Shown one piece after another: positions 26,286 to 36,500 of a stretch of DNA of 64,000 nt (positions within the stretch are counted from its first letter, which is position 1; the number at the start of each line of letters is the position of its first letter). Origin of the DNA: Dyadobacter jejuensis (GTDB lineage Bacteria; Bacteroidota; Bacteroidia; Cytophagales; Spirosomataceae); contig NZ_QGDT01000015.1 in assembly GCF_003149085.1 (NCBI RefSeq), forward strand, positions 1-64,000. Direction: 5' to 3'. The translations under genes were made by a program, and so were the position numbers. The notes beneath the pieces are model-generated. The model made no database searches and was not told the DNA's origin. It was given only the letters and a program-made list of their open reading frames with translations.

Positions 26286-28043
26286 ATGAAAATGAAGTTA
26301 AAAATATACATAGGACTGGCGCTGGTATTGGTACAGTTGAGTGGATGCAATCAGTATCTTACCGAAGTAAATCCCAATGAGATGTCCACCGGAAGCTTTT
26401 GGAAAAACCTGGATGATGCCAATTCAGGATTGACAGCGGTGTACAATTCATTTAAAAACCCCCAAATATTGGCCTTTCAGGAGGAGTATAACCGATCGGA
26501 CATGACCTATCCGGGGTACGGTCGGCCGACCAATACCGATGTCTATTATTTACAAACTTTTAATAATGGCTCACCGGCTCCCAATAATAAATGGACGACT
26601 CTATATACCGGAATATTCAGGGCCAACCAGGTATTGGAGTCCTTGGACAAGCTGCTGCCAACTTATAGCGACTCGGTAAGCATCAAAAGAGGGAGGGCTA
26701 TCAAGGCCCAAGCCCATTTTTTTAGAGGGTTGTTTTATTCGTATTTGCACAATTCTTTTAATCAGGGAAGCGTGCCCATCTTCGATTTCGTTCCTCAAGG
26801 TGAATCGCAGTTTTACCAAGATCTTCAGCCTTCCGATATAGTTCTAGATTTTTACAGAAAGGACCTGGAATATGCGAAGGCCAACCTCCCTGCAAAATGG
26901 ACGAATGCCATGGATCTTGGTCGGGTAACCTCCGGTGCTGCTACGGCCGTATTGGGAATGAGCTATTTGTACGAGAAAAATTATGACAAGGCTGCATCCT
27001 ATTTCAAAGACGTCATCGAAAACCCTTCCTATGGGTATAAACTAACTCCTAGCATTGGGGACAACTTTTCGACGAAGGCCGAATTTAACGAAGAATCGAT
27101 TCTGGAAATTGGCTACTCGATCGACTATAAGGCTCAGGTGGGACCTTGGGCCGAAGAGCAGGTAGCTAGTAATTATAATGTTTTTATCAGTCCGGTTGGG
27201 GGCAACCGCGCCATATATCCTAGCTGTTGGTTGATTATGGCCTATAAGAAGGAGGAGATGGACAAAAATGATGCCCGAAATTATGTAGTCGATCCCTCTG
27301 GGACCAAACGCCTGAGAACATACTCTCTCCGCACTTCCTATTCAATCGTAGTGCCCGATGATATCGACATGCCCTATTACCAGTTACTACCCGCCCAGGC
27401 CGCCAATTTTAATGGAGGGGCCACGGGCTATTTTAGAAAATACACGAACTGGGAGACCTTAAGAAGTGAAAAGGATATCGTACCGAATCAGCGTTCGGGT
27501 ATCAATGTGCGGGTGATTCGCCTTGCCGACGTGTATCTGATGTATGCCGAGTGTCTTATAAAGGGAGGAACCGATGAGTCGGGCGTAAATGGTGCCCTAC
27601 AATATATTAATAAGGTGAGGCATCGCTCGGCATTGAAATTGCTTGGCCAAGCAAGTGATAGTGAGTTCCCGGCAGCAGAGCACGACAACAAGGTATATAC
27701 TGCTAGCGCTATCATGGAGCATTTGATGTACGTCGAACGCCCTTTGGAACTGTCCCTAGAAGGCCACGCCATCCGTCACCTCGACTTACGTAGGTGGGGA
27801 ATTACCAAGCAACGTTTCGAGGAGGTGTCCAAAAAGCAATATTTTGGAGATATTTATTGGTATACCAACGTGGCAGGGAAAAAAGCCTTTCAGTGGACTA
27901 GTATACTCAAGGAAGGTACCAATCCTTCCTATACCACGCTTCAGGATAATGTACAAGCGGCCAAGAACTATATAGCCTCCGAGCATGCCTATTGGCCACT
28001 CCCAAATAATGAGATATTAACCAATCCGGTGGTACTAAAATAG
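26286..28043 (+). CDS. SusD/RagB-family surface glycan-binding lipoprotein
   Basis: The lipoprotein signal ends at LSGCNQYL, then TPR-like helices and the SusD fold follow (RAIKAQAHFFRGLFYSYL near 150; VIRLADVYLMYAECL and HLDLRRWG in the C-terminal half). I chose the ATG at 26286 (MKMKLK) because it gives a clean signal peptide; an in-frame ATG at 26250 overlaps susC and adds a hydrophilic lead. The protein caps the SusC channel and captures the glycan at the surface. Confidence 0.95.
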   Translation: MKMKLKIYIGLALVLVQLSGCNQYLTEVNPNEMSTGSFWKNLDDANSGLTAVYNSFKNPQILAFQEEYNRSDMTYPGYGRPTNTDVYYLQTFNNGSPAPNNKWTTLYTGIFRANQVLESLDKLLPTYSDSVSIKRGRAIKAQAHFFRGLFYSYLHNSFNQGSVPIFDFVPQGESQFYQDLQPSDIVLDFYRKDLEYAKANLPAKWTNAMDLGRVTSGAATAVLGMSYLYEKNYDKAASYFKDVIENPSYGYKLTPSIGDNFSTKAEFNEESILEIGYSIDYKAQVGPWAEEQVASNYNVFISPVGGNRAIYPSCWLIMAYKKEEMDKNDARNYVVDPSGTKRLRTYSLRTSYSIVVPDDIDMPYYQLLPAQAANFNGGATGYFRKYTNWETLRSEKDIVPNQRSGINVRVIRLADVYLMYAECLIKGGTDESGVNGALQYINKVRHRSALKLLGQASDSEFPAAEHDNKVYTASAIMEHLMYVERPLELSLEGHAIRHLDLRRWGITKQRFEEVSKKQYFGDIYWYTNVAGKKAFQWTSILKEGTNPSYTTLQDNVQAAKNYIASEHAYWPLPNNEILTNPVVLK

Positions 28044-28081
28044 ACAATTTTCAAAATTTTTAATCGATATATATTGATAAT

Positions 28082-28846
28082 ATGATCCATTTAAAACGCA
28101 TCATCACCGTGGTATTGCTCGCCTGCCTAGGGGCTTGTTCGAGCAGATACGTAGAGCCTGAGCCTTTTTCGGCTGTGGCCTGGTTTACCAGTAACCTTAG
28201 AAACCAGACCTTTAGGGTAGGCCTGAACACCCAGAGTACTTTTTCTGATTTATCTCAAAATGCCCTTACTCATACATGGAAGATCAGTGATGGGAACTAC
28301 TTCCTAAAAGGAAAAGTATCTAAATCCGACACCATACTGGATGGCTTTATAGACGAAAGTTTAGGGCTGGAGTCTACCGAGGAAACAGTACATGTGTTAT
28401 TCAAAAAGGCGGGAATCCAAACCGTCCAATTGGTCAATACCTTTAAGGACTCAGTGGCTTTTTTAGGTATGGATACTGTTTATGCAGTTAGGGAGGGTGA
28501 TCATTGGGTGGTCCAAAAAACCTTTATGGTCGACGTATTCGAGGATATTGTTCCAGCAATTAGTATTTCTCTCCAGGGCATAAATATCCCCTTGTCCTCC
28601 GATACTATTTTTGTGAATGTGGGAGATACACTCCAGATGGTCGATCGGACGGTGGTAGGTCGTCCGGACACCCGGGCCTGGAATATTTCGGGAGGGCAGA
28701 CCAGCGCCGACTCCGTCGCCAAATTCGTTTGGAAAGCACCGGGTTTGTTTACGGCTACCTTCGTGTCGAGCCGAACGATTTTTAATTTTCCTCCTGGCTA
28801 TGCCAAATTGGTAATACCTAATCCTATAAAAGTCGTAGCCCCATAG
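28082..28846 (+). CDS. PKD-like domain lipoprotein of the SusCD locus
   Basis: The 254-residue lipoprotein (lipobox LGACSS) has Ig/PKD-like strands: YFLKGKVSKSDT, VHVLFKKAGIQTVQLVNTF and FVWKAPGLFTATFVSS. It lies 38 bases after susD and so is probably a third, surface-exposed glycan-binding protein of the locus. No enzyme motif is seen. It is followed by a hairpin at 28904-28938. Confidence 0.7.
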   Translation: MIHLKRIITVVLLACLGACSSRYVEPEPFSAVAWFTSNLRNQTFRVGLNTQSTFSDLSQNALTHTWKISDGNYFLKGKVSKSDTILDGFIDESLGLESTEETVHVLFKKAGIQTVQLVNTFKDSVAFLGMDTVYAVREGDHWVVQKTFMVDVFEDIVPAISISLQGINIPLSSDTIFVNVGDTLQMVDRTVVGRPDTRAWNISGGQTSADSVAKFVWKAPGLFTATFVSSRTIFNFPPGYAKLVIPNPIKVVAP

Positions 28847-29275
28847 GGATTCATCGATCACTACCGACAGTTCTAATTGGAATAATAGGCGTGTAGGATT
28901 CCCGTTGGCCAACCCTAGTTTTATTGGGGTTGGTCAACCGTGGTTATTAAGGTATGGAAAGGGATCGGGGTGGAGCCTTACTAATTTCTACGGCCAATGG
29001 GTAAGGCAGTTTTAAGAGATATTAGGGGAGATGATTTATAGCTTGTTAAGGACCAAATGTACTACAGCAGACAACTATTGGACGTCGAAATACAGTAACG
29101 GCCATTTCATTCGCCTATTTCCGTTCTTGATTCATTCCTTTTTTTAGGGGCGGCAGGATTATTGCCCGAAACGGAAGTTCATTAATCTTATTACGCTGGG
29201 GTACCAGGTGGTATGTCGATCGCTATACATTAATATTTAAACCATCATTTTAATAAATCGATAATAATTAAGAAC
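28847..29275. other. intergenic region with one hairpin
   Basis: No gene is seen in this 429-base gap between the PKD lipoprotein and the GH27 gene. A hairpin with arms at 28904-28915 (GTTGGCCAACCC) and 28927-28938 (one G-T pair) may end the susCD transcript, but it lacks a T-tract. Confidence 0.5.
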
Positions 29276-30517
29276 ATGTTAAAGACAAAGTATTGGTGTG
29301 CTGTTTTAGTATTGTTTGTCAGTCTTACTGCTTTTGGCCAAAAGAATGCGGCGTTGGCTCCAACCCCGCCAATGGGCTGGAATAGCTGGAACTGGTTTGG
29401 TAAGAATGATATCAATGAAAAGTTGATTAAAAAGATAATTGACACCATGGTGAAGGAGGGGCTCCGTGATGCGGGCTACAATTATGTGATTATCGATGGG
29501 GGCTGGAGAGACACCAAATTGGGCCCCAATGGCGAGCTGCTAGCCCATCCGGTCAAGTTTCCGCATGGTATAAAACCCTTGGCCGACTATGCTCATTCGA
29601 AGGGAATGAAGCTAGGAGTCCATGTAGTGCCAGGAACACACGACTGTGCAGGGGATGCGGTAGGAGGCCTCGGACGCGAAGAAGTTCATTTAAAGCAATT
29701 TGTGGAATGGGGACTCGATTTTATTAAAATCGACCGCTGCCAATATGAGGTAGAGGGCTGTGGCACTTGTTCCAAGAATGATGGATGGAACGAGCAAAAT
29801 ATCAAGGAGGTCTATGAGAAATGGGGGCGCCTGCTCAAAAACAGTGGCCGTGACATACTCTATAGCATCTCAGCCTACGAGTATAGAGACTGGTATCCGG
29901 CTACCTGCAACATGGCACGGACGACTTACGATATACGTTCAAGGATACACAAAGGAGGAGTCGACTTTGTGAATCCCCTTAAGATTAAAAAACCGCATTT
30001 GAGTGTGATGGACATCGTGGAGGAAAATAATAAAGCAGCCGAACATGCTGGAAATGGTTATTGGAACGACCCCGATATGATGGTCACCGGGGTTCAAGGG
30101 CTGTCCGACGACGAACAAGAGTCACATTTTGCTTTGTGGTGCATGATGAGCGCTCCCTTGTTTTTGGGCAATGATCCACGATTTATGGATCAGCTAGAAA
30201 AAGAGCTGATACTGAATAAGGACCTGATTGCCATCAATCAAGAACCTACCGAACAAGGGCGAATTATCAAAAGAGCGGGTAATACCCAGGTTTGGGTTAA
30301 AAAAATGAAGGACGGTACCCGAGCATTGTTGTTTCTTAATTTAGACCCGACTTGCCAGCAAGAAATCTCTATCGATCTGAAATCCCTAGGCCTTAATAAG
30401 GCTGTGAAAGTAAAAGATGTGATCGGTCATCAAGAATTGGGGGTGTTTAAGGATAAAATAACGATGAAAGTCAATATACATCAGAGTAAGGTAATGCTTG
30501 TTACGAACCAAGAGTAG
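29276..30517 (+). CDS. GH27 alpha-galactosidase
   Basis: The 413-residue exported enzyme has a signal peptide (about 1-21), the GH27 start APTPPMGWNSWNWFG and IIDGGW, the catalytic nucleophile Asp153 in DFIKIDRCQ, and the acid/base region RTTYDI. It also has NDPDMMVTG and the family segment EQESHFALWCMMSAPLFLGND. A short C-terminal beta domain ends at 413. It removes terminal alpha-galactosyl (or alpha-N-acetylgalactosaminyl) units, probably in the periplasm. It belongs functionally to the SusCD locus upstream and the fucosidase downstream. Confidence 0.93.
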   Translation: MLKTKYWCAVLVLFVSLTAFGQKNAALAPTPPMGWNSWNWFGKNDINEKLIKKIIDTMVKEGLRDAGYNYVIIDGGWRDTKLGPNGELLAHPVKFPHGIKPLADYAHSKGMKLGVHVVPGTHDCAGDAVGGLGREEVHLKQFVEWGLDFIKIDRCQYEVEGCGTCSKNDGWNEQNIKEVYEKWGRLLKNSGRDILYSISAYEYRDWYPATCNMARTTYDIRSRIHKGGVDFVNPLKIKKPHLSVMDIVEENNKAAEHAGNGYWNDPDMMVTGVQGLSDDEQESHFALWCMMSAPLFLGNDPRFMDQLEKELILNKDLIAINQEPTEQGRIIKRAGNTQVWVKKMKDGTRALLFLNLDPTCQQEISIDLKSLGLNKAVKVKDVIGHQELGVFKDKITMKVNIHQSKVMLVTNQE

Positions 30518-30617
30518 GAATGAGTAGCCCAATGCTTTCTCCAGAATTCATCCAGATGAGCTCAAAAAGTGGGCTATGCTAGGAGGTAAAGCTAAATTCC
30601 ATTAACTAAAAGTAAAA

Positions 30618-32117
30618 ATGATGTATTACAAGTTCAAATTTCTACTGCTCTCTCTCTTGGTAACTGCTGGGAGCGTGGCCTTGGGACAGGAAAAGAAGCA
30701 TTACACCGAGGATTGGGAGTCCATACGCAGCCAGTATGAAATTCCGGCTTGGTTTCGTGATGCCAAGTTCGGGATATTCTTGCACTGGGGCGTATATGCC
30801 GTTCCAGAAACCAGTAGTGAAAAATATCCTTTGGGGATGTATGATAGTAACTGGAGAAAATATGAAGGAGAGAATAATCCATACAATTATCAACGCCGTG
30901 TGTATGGAGAACCTTCTAAGTTCGGCTACAAAGATTTCGTTCCTCAATTTAAGGCTGAGAAGTTCGACGCCAACGAGTGGGTGACTTTATTTAAGGATGC
31001 GGGCGCACGCTATGTGGTTCCTGTGGCCGAGCACCACGATGGCTATGCCATGTATGACTCTAAATTTACCCGTTGGAATGTAGTTAATACCGGGCCTAAA
31101 AAGGATATCATGCGCGACTTGGCGAATGCCTGTAAGGTCCAGGGAGTTAAATTTGGCGTTTCTTCCCATTTTGCATTCAATCAGTTTTATTACAAAAAAA
31201 CCGACCCCTCATGGGATACCGCCGATCCTCAGTACGCCGACCTTTATGGCCTACCTTACGAAAAGGAGGGAGAACCCACCCCAGAATTTCTGAAGCTGTG
31301 GTGGAACCGAACCACCGACATCATTGATCAATACCAGCCCGACCTTATATGGTTCGATTACGGTTTAGATAGAGCGGGGTTTGTGCCTATGCATAAAAAG
31401 ATTTTAGCCTATTATTATAACAAAGGCCTGGAATGGAATAAGGAAGTCGTCTTTCAGGACAAAAACATGAAATATCCTTCCTTTCCGGAGGATCTGATCG
31501 TCTTGGATTTGGAGCGGGGACGCATGGATGCCATATTTAAGTATCCTTGGCAAACCGATACTTCTATTGGTAAAAGGTCGTGGGGGTATATTAAAGATGA
31601 GGACTACAAAACGTCCGACTATCTGCTGGATGAGCTGGTGGATATTGTCAGTAAAAATGGCTGTCTGCTGCTCAACGTAGGTCCTAAAGCCGATGGCACC
31701 ATTGCGGAAGAAGCCCGGCAGATTCTCACTGAAATGGGGGCCTGGCTCGAGGTGAACGGAGAGGTGGTCTATGACACCCGCCCATGGAAAATATTTGGTG
31801 AAGGTCCCACCAAGGTAAGTCAAGGCAATCATTCGGAAAAGAATAATAAGGATGCAGGTGCCGAGGATATCCGATTTACAACCAAAAATGGTGTATTATA
31901 TGCCACTGCCCTGGGATGGCCCGAGGACGGGAGTTTTATCATCAAATCTTTGGCACAAGGTAATCCAAACGAATCTCGTAAGATTGCCAAGGTGGAATTT
32001 ATCAGTGGTAAAAACAAGATACATTGGAAACAAACCGCTCTTGGCCTCGAAATCGATACTAAAGGACAAAAGCCGGGCCCAGCCGCTTACGCCTTTCGCA
32101 TCACATTTAAGGATTAA
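30618..32117 (+). CDS. GH29 alpha-L-fucosidase
   Basis: The 499 residues start with a signal peptide (about 1-23). GH29 marks are WFRDAKFGIFLHWGVYAVP (about 45-63), AEHHDGYAMYDSKFTRWN and the catalytic nucleophile Asp247 in LIWFDYGLD, followed by NGCLLLNVGPKADGTI. A C-terminal beta-sandwich domain (about 375-499) completes it. It hydrolyses alpha-L-fucosyl linkages in the periplasm. It lies 100 bases after the GH27 gene and ends at a strong terminator, so the two are probably co-transcribed. Subfamily A or B cannot be fixed by eye. Confidence 0.95.
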   Translation: MMYYKFKFLLLSLLVTAGSVALGQEKKHYTEDWESIRSQYEIPAWFRDAKFGIFLHWGVYAVPETSSEKYPLGMYDSNWRKYEGENNPYNYQRRVYGEPSKFGYKDFVPQFKAEKFDANEWVTLFKDAGARYVVPVAEHHDGYAMYDSKFTRWNVVNTGPKKDIMRDLANACKVQGVKFGVSSHFAFNQFYYKKTDPSWDTADPQYADLYGLPYEKEGEPTPEFLKLWWNRTTDIIDQYQPDLIWFDYGLDRAGFVPMHKKILAYYYNKGLEWNKEVVFQDKNMKYPSFPEDLIVLDLERGRMDAIFKYPWQTDTSIGKRSWGYIKDEDYKTSDYLLDELVDIVSKNGCLLLNVGPKADGTIAEEARQILTEMGAWLEVNGEVVYDTRPWKIFGEGPTKVSQGNHSEKNNKDAGAEDIRFTTKNGVLYATALGWPEDGSFIIKSLAQGNPNESRKIAKVEFISGKNKIHWKQTALGLEIDTKGQKPGPAAYAFRITFKD

Positions 32118-32189
32118 TAGGGCCAGCAGCACCTTGGTTGCCAGTGGTCAGACCTGGTACCGAATACCTGTATGGATGGGTCGATAATA

Positions 32190-32228
32190 AAAAAGCGCAA
32201 CTGTTGCATTTTTGCAGTTGCGCTTTTT
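32190..32228 (+). terminator. intrinsic terminator closing the glycan locus
   Basis: AAAAAGCGCAACTG (32190-32203) pairs with CAGTTGCGCTTTTT (32215-32228) around an 11-base loop and is followed by more T. It may also serve the convergent monooxygenase gene. Confidence 0.9.
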
Positions 32229-32275
32229 TATTTATAGAGGACTGTTGCATCAGGAAAGCGAATGATGCCCTACCA

Positions 32276-33310
32276 CTATACGGCCGAATAGCTGACGTTT
32301 AACTCCTGAATGACCCTCGAAAAATGAGCGTAAGAGGCTAGCCTAGCCTCTGTATCGTAAATGGGGCCGGTAGCCATCACTTCGTCGACCTGATAGGTAG
32401 ACAGAAATTCTTGGAACTTCTTTTTAAGTTTTTGTGGTCCTCCTACAAACGAATAAGTAAGCATTTGGTTCACGGCGTACTCTTGTTGAATATCCCAAAG
32501 CTGGTCCATATCTTCGACGGGAGGCTGGAGTAAGCGTCGTTTGCCGGTCACCATGCCCAAAAATAATTGTAATAGGGAAGTCGACAACCGGTAGGCTTCG
32601 GCATCGTTATCGGCCGCTATTACGTTGACACAAGCCAATACATAGGGTTTGTCTAAGTACTGTGATGGCTTAAAGTGCTGTCGGTAATAGCGAATAGCAT
32701 CCCTGAAATGTGTAGGCGCAAAATGACTGGCAAAGGCATATGGAAGCCCCATGCTGGCGGCCAGTCGGGCGCTGTCGGGGCTCGAGCCCAGAATCCAGAT
32801 CGGGACGTTTAGCCCTTCTCCCGGAATAGCCCGCACCTTACTATTTTTGTTTTTTTCCGAAAACAGGGTTTGTAATGTTTGTATATCGGAGGCAAAGTTG
32901 TTGACCGCATGCATATTTTCTCCCCGAATGGCTTTTGCGGTGAGCTGGTCGGTACCGGGAGCCCTGCCCAGTCCAAGGTCGATGCGGCCCGGATATAATG
33001 ACGCTAAGGTGCCGAATTGTTCGGCCACGATAAGGGGCGCATGATTGGGCAGCATAATACCACCCGATCCTACTCGGATACTGGAAGTGTGGCCGGCAAT
33101 ATGGCCAATCAGGACCGAGGTTGCCGAGCTGGCCACACTTTCCATATTATGGTGTTCGGCGAGCCAATAGCGCTTAAAACCGAGTTGTTCTACGGTTTTG
33201 GCCAATCGTACGCTTTCCTTAAATGCGTCGGCGGGGGTGCCGCCTTCACATACGGAGGCCAAGTCTAAAACTGAAAAACCTATGGGTTGTACTGTGGTTT
33301 GATTCATCAT
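32276..33310 (-). CDS. luciferase-like FMN-dependent monooxygenase
   Basis: The 344-residue protein has the bacterial-luciferase TIM barrel: SVLDLASVCEGG at the start, the conserved FKRYWLAEHHNMES, SVLIGHIAGHTSSIRVGSGGIMLPNHAPL, the flavin-region GRIDLGLGRAPGTD and PIWILGSSPDSARLAA. It belongs to the MsnO8-like group of LLM flavin oxidoreductases, which use reduced FMN and oxygen. The substrate is unknown. It stands alone between convergent and divergent neighbours. Confidence 0.88.
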   Translation of the reverse strand: MMNQTTVQPIGFSVLDLASVCEGGTPADAFKESVRLAKTVEQLGFKRYWLAEHHNMESVASSATSVLIGHIAGHTSSIRVGSGGIMLPNHAPLIVAEQFGTLASLYPGRIDLGLGRAPGTDQLTAKAIRGENMHAVNNFASDIQTLQTLFSEKNKNSKVRAIPGEGLNVPIWILGSSPDSARLAASMGLPYAFASHFAPTHFRDAIRYYRQHFKPSQYLDKPYVLACVNVIAADNDAEAYRLSTSLLQLFLGMVTGKRRLLQPPVEDMDQLWDIQQEYAVNQMLTYSFVGGPQKLKKKFQEFLSTYQVDEVMATGPIYDTEARLASYAHFSRVIQELNVSYSAV

Positions 33311-33568
33311 CTGATTAGCTCATTAGTGTGTAAGTCCTAAGGACCCCGAAGAAGTAGTACAAAGTAATAGTAATTAGAATTTTGTCTATCTTAACATCAA
33401 AATGTTAAACAAAGTTTAATCAATCTTCAACAGAAGCCATGTTATAGGCTTTAGTCTGTAATAGCGGCCACAGGTGGGGTATAATACGAGGTAAAGGTCG
33501 GATATGTATACAAATTTGACAACTTTGAATAATTATCCTTCCTATTAGATTAATACCTTTGAAGTGCT

Positions 33569-36500
33569 ATGAAATATAATTGGAGAATTTCAGCATGGCC
33601 GGGTATCGGCGTGCTTTTTGTGGTGTTAAATGCTTGTCAGCCGTCGCTCCCTGCTGAAGTGGAAGTTGCCATGGAAACTTTGCCCGAACGGGCATTGGAT
33701 TATAATATGGACGTCAAGCCCATCTTGTCGGACAAGTGTTTTGCTTGCCATGGACCCGACGAAAAGAAGCAAAAGGCCGGACTACGCCTTGACGTAGCCG
33801 AGGGGGCTTATGGCGAATTGCCCAAAAACCCAGGGAAACGAGCTATTGATCCGGGTAGCCTTCGTAATAGCGAGGTTATTAGGCGCATCCTTTCGCAGGA
33901 CCCTGATGAGGTAATGCCCACGCCAGGTTCCCACCTAACCCTGTCGGACTATGAAAAAGCCGTTTTGGTGAAATGGGTACGGGAAGGTGCCGAATATAAG
34001 CCCCATTGGGCCTTTGTAAATCCTGAAATGCCTCAGGTGCCGGAGCCAAAGCGCTATGGTGATTTGGTGAAAAACCCGATAGACCAATTTATTCTCAGCA
34101 CGTTAGAGGAGAAAGAGCTTCAGCCGTCTAAACAGGCCGATAAGGAAACCTTAATACGAAGGGTCACTTTAGACCTTACCGGTCTTCCACCAACCCTATC
34201 CGAAATTGATGCTTTTTTAAACGATAAGAGTGAAAATGCCTATGAAAAATTGGTGGTAAGGCTGCTGAACTCCACGCATTATGGAGAGCAAATGGCTACC
34301 AATTGGTTGGATGTCGCCCGCTTTGCCGACTCACATGGGTATACCGTAGACAGGATTCGTGATATGTCGCCGTACCGGGACTGGGTGATAAAGGCATTCA
34401 ATAAAAACATGTCTTACGATACATTTTTAGAGTGGCAGCTAGCCGGAGACCTTATGAAAGGGCCTAACGAGGGGCCTCCGACCAAAGAAATGAGAATAGC
34501 CACGGCATTTAACCGCAATCATCCTCAAAATTTGGAAGGGGGGATTGTGGAGTCTGAATTCCAAACCGAATATGTTCTCGACAGAGCCAATACCGTAGGG
34601 GATGGGATCTTGGCACTGTCGGTGGGCTGTGCCCGCTGCCATGACCATAAATACGACCCGGTGTCGCAAAAGAACTATTATCAATTGAGCGCTTTCTTTA
34701 ATAATATAGAAGAAGCCGGGCAGATCTCCTGGGACGACGCCATGCCTTCACCTACCATGCTGTTGCCTACTACGGAGCAGGAGAGATTTATGGACTCCAT
34801 CGCAAAGGTCATCAGCAATTTGGAGAAGAGTATCCGTGTGCTGGAATCGCAGGGGCAGCCCGATTTTGAAAAATGGATATCCTCCCAGGCCTACCGAAAG
34901 CTCGCCGCAGAGGCTATGCCACAGGCTGGGCTCCAGGCTCATTTTGATTTTGACGATCAAGAGCTGAGAAACAAAAAAAATCAAAAGGAAACAGCCTTTC
35001 TAACTCGGGAAACTGGGAAGAAAGAAGAGGTCGCCCTTACCGAAGGAAAGTTTGGTAAAGGAGCTTTGCTCAATGGCGATACCTGGATCAATATGGGGAA
35101 GGTGGGGATTTTTAATAAATCAGAACCATTTACTATTGGGGTTTGGGTCAATATCCCTAAAGACCTGAAAGATGGAGTGATTTTACATAAAAGTTTGGCC
35201 GAAAGGTTATACAACTTTAGAGGGTATCACTTATTTATACGGGATGGCCTATTGGAGATGAACCTGGGGCATGTTTATCCCTCCAATGCCATTACCAAAC
35301 TCAGTAAAAAACCATTGCCGAGCGATCAGTGGATTCAACTAACGATGACCTATGACGGATCGTCCAGGGCCGATGGGTTAAAACTTTACCTCAATGGTGC
35401 CGAGTTGGACATGGAAACCAAGATGGACCAACTAACCAAAGATATACTTTTTGATGCTGACAAAGTGACCCAACAGCCCGGTCTTCAAATTGGTGGATGG
35501 TGGAGAGGTAATGGTTTTAAGAATGGCAAGGTAGACCAGCTTTTGGTTTATAACCGGAGGCTAACCCCTTATGAGATAAGGATATTGGCTCAGAAGGCGA
35601 GCTGGAAAGAACTTGCCTCAAAGCCAGCCACGTCGCTATCCGATACGGAGAAAGCCTCATTAAAAGCCTATTATTTTAGTAATATCTACAGGCCGATCAT
35701 AGAGACCCAGGAGCTACTCAAGCAAAAGAGAATGGCCCTGGCCAGCAGAGTAGAGGAGGTTCAGGAGCTGATGGTCTTTCAGGAATCCAAGCAGCCGAAG
35801 CAGGCCTATGTTCGCGATAGAGGGGTGTACGACGCCATTGGAGAGAAAGTGTACCCCAATACGCCCGAGCGGATTTTTAGATTTCCTGAAAATTTGCCCA
35901 AAAATCGGCTAGGGTTAGCCAAATGGATGACTCATCCCGACAATCCCCTTACCGCCCGCGTGGCCGTCAACCGATATTGGCAGATGTTTTTTGGTACAGG
36001 GATTGTAAAGACTTCCGAGGATTTTGGTAACCAAGGAGAACTCCCTTCGCATCCGGCCCTGTTGGACTGGTTGGCCTTGGAGTTCCAAAGGACCGGCTGG
36101 GACGTCAAGCGACTCCTTAAACTAATGGTGCTCTCAGCTACTTATCAGCAGGACTCTAGGCCTACTAAGCAGCAGCTGGAAAAAGACTTTCAGAATCGCT
36201 ATTTAGCTCGTGGCCCTGGAGTGCGGCTCACGGCCGAAATGATGCGCGACAATGCCTTGGCGGCAAGTGGGTTGCTCAATCCAGAAATAGGAGGAAAGAG
36301 TATTAAGCCCTACCAGCCCGATGGCCTCTGGCGTATCAATGGCGCTACCTATGTGCCCGATACGGGTGCGGTAATCTATAAGAGGAGCCTGTATGTGATA
36401 GTGAAGCGTTCGGTGCCCAATCCTACCCTGGCCACTTTCGACGCCTCCGCGCGCAATGCTTGTACGGTACGCCGCCAAAAAACCAATACGCCCTTGCAGG

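Noticed and set aside
33554..33561. TACCTTTG as promoter of the DUF1549 gene
   Set aside because: It fits the -7 consensus but no TTG lies 17-23 bases upstream, and transcription would start at the ATG; kept out for lack of a -33 box.
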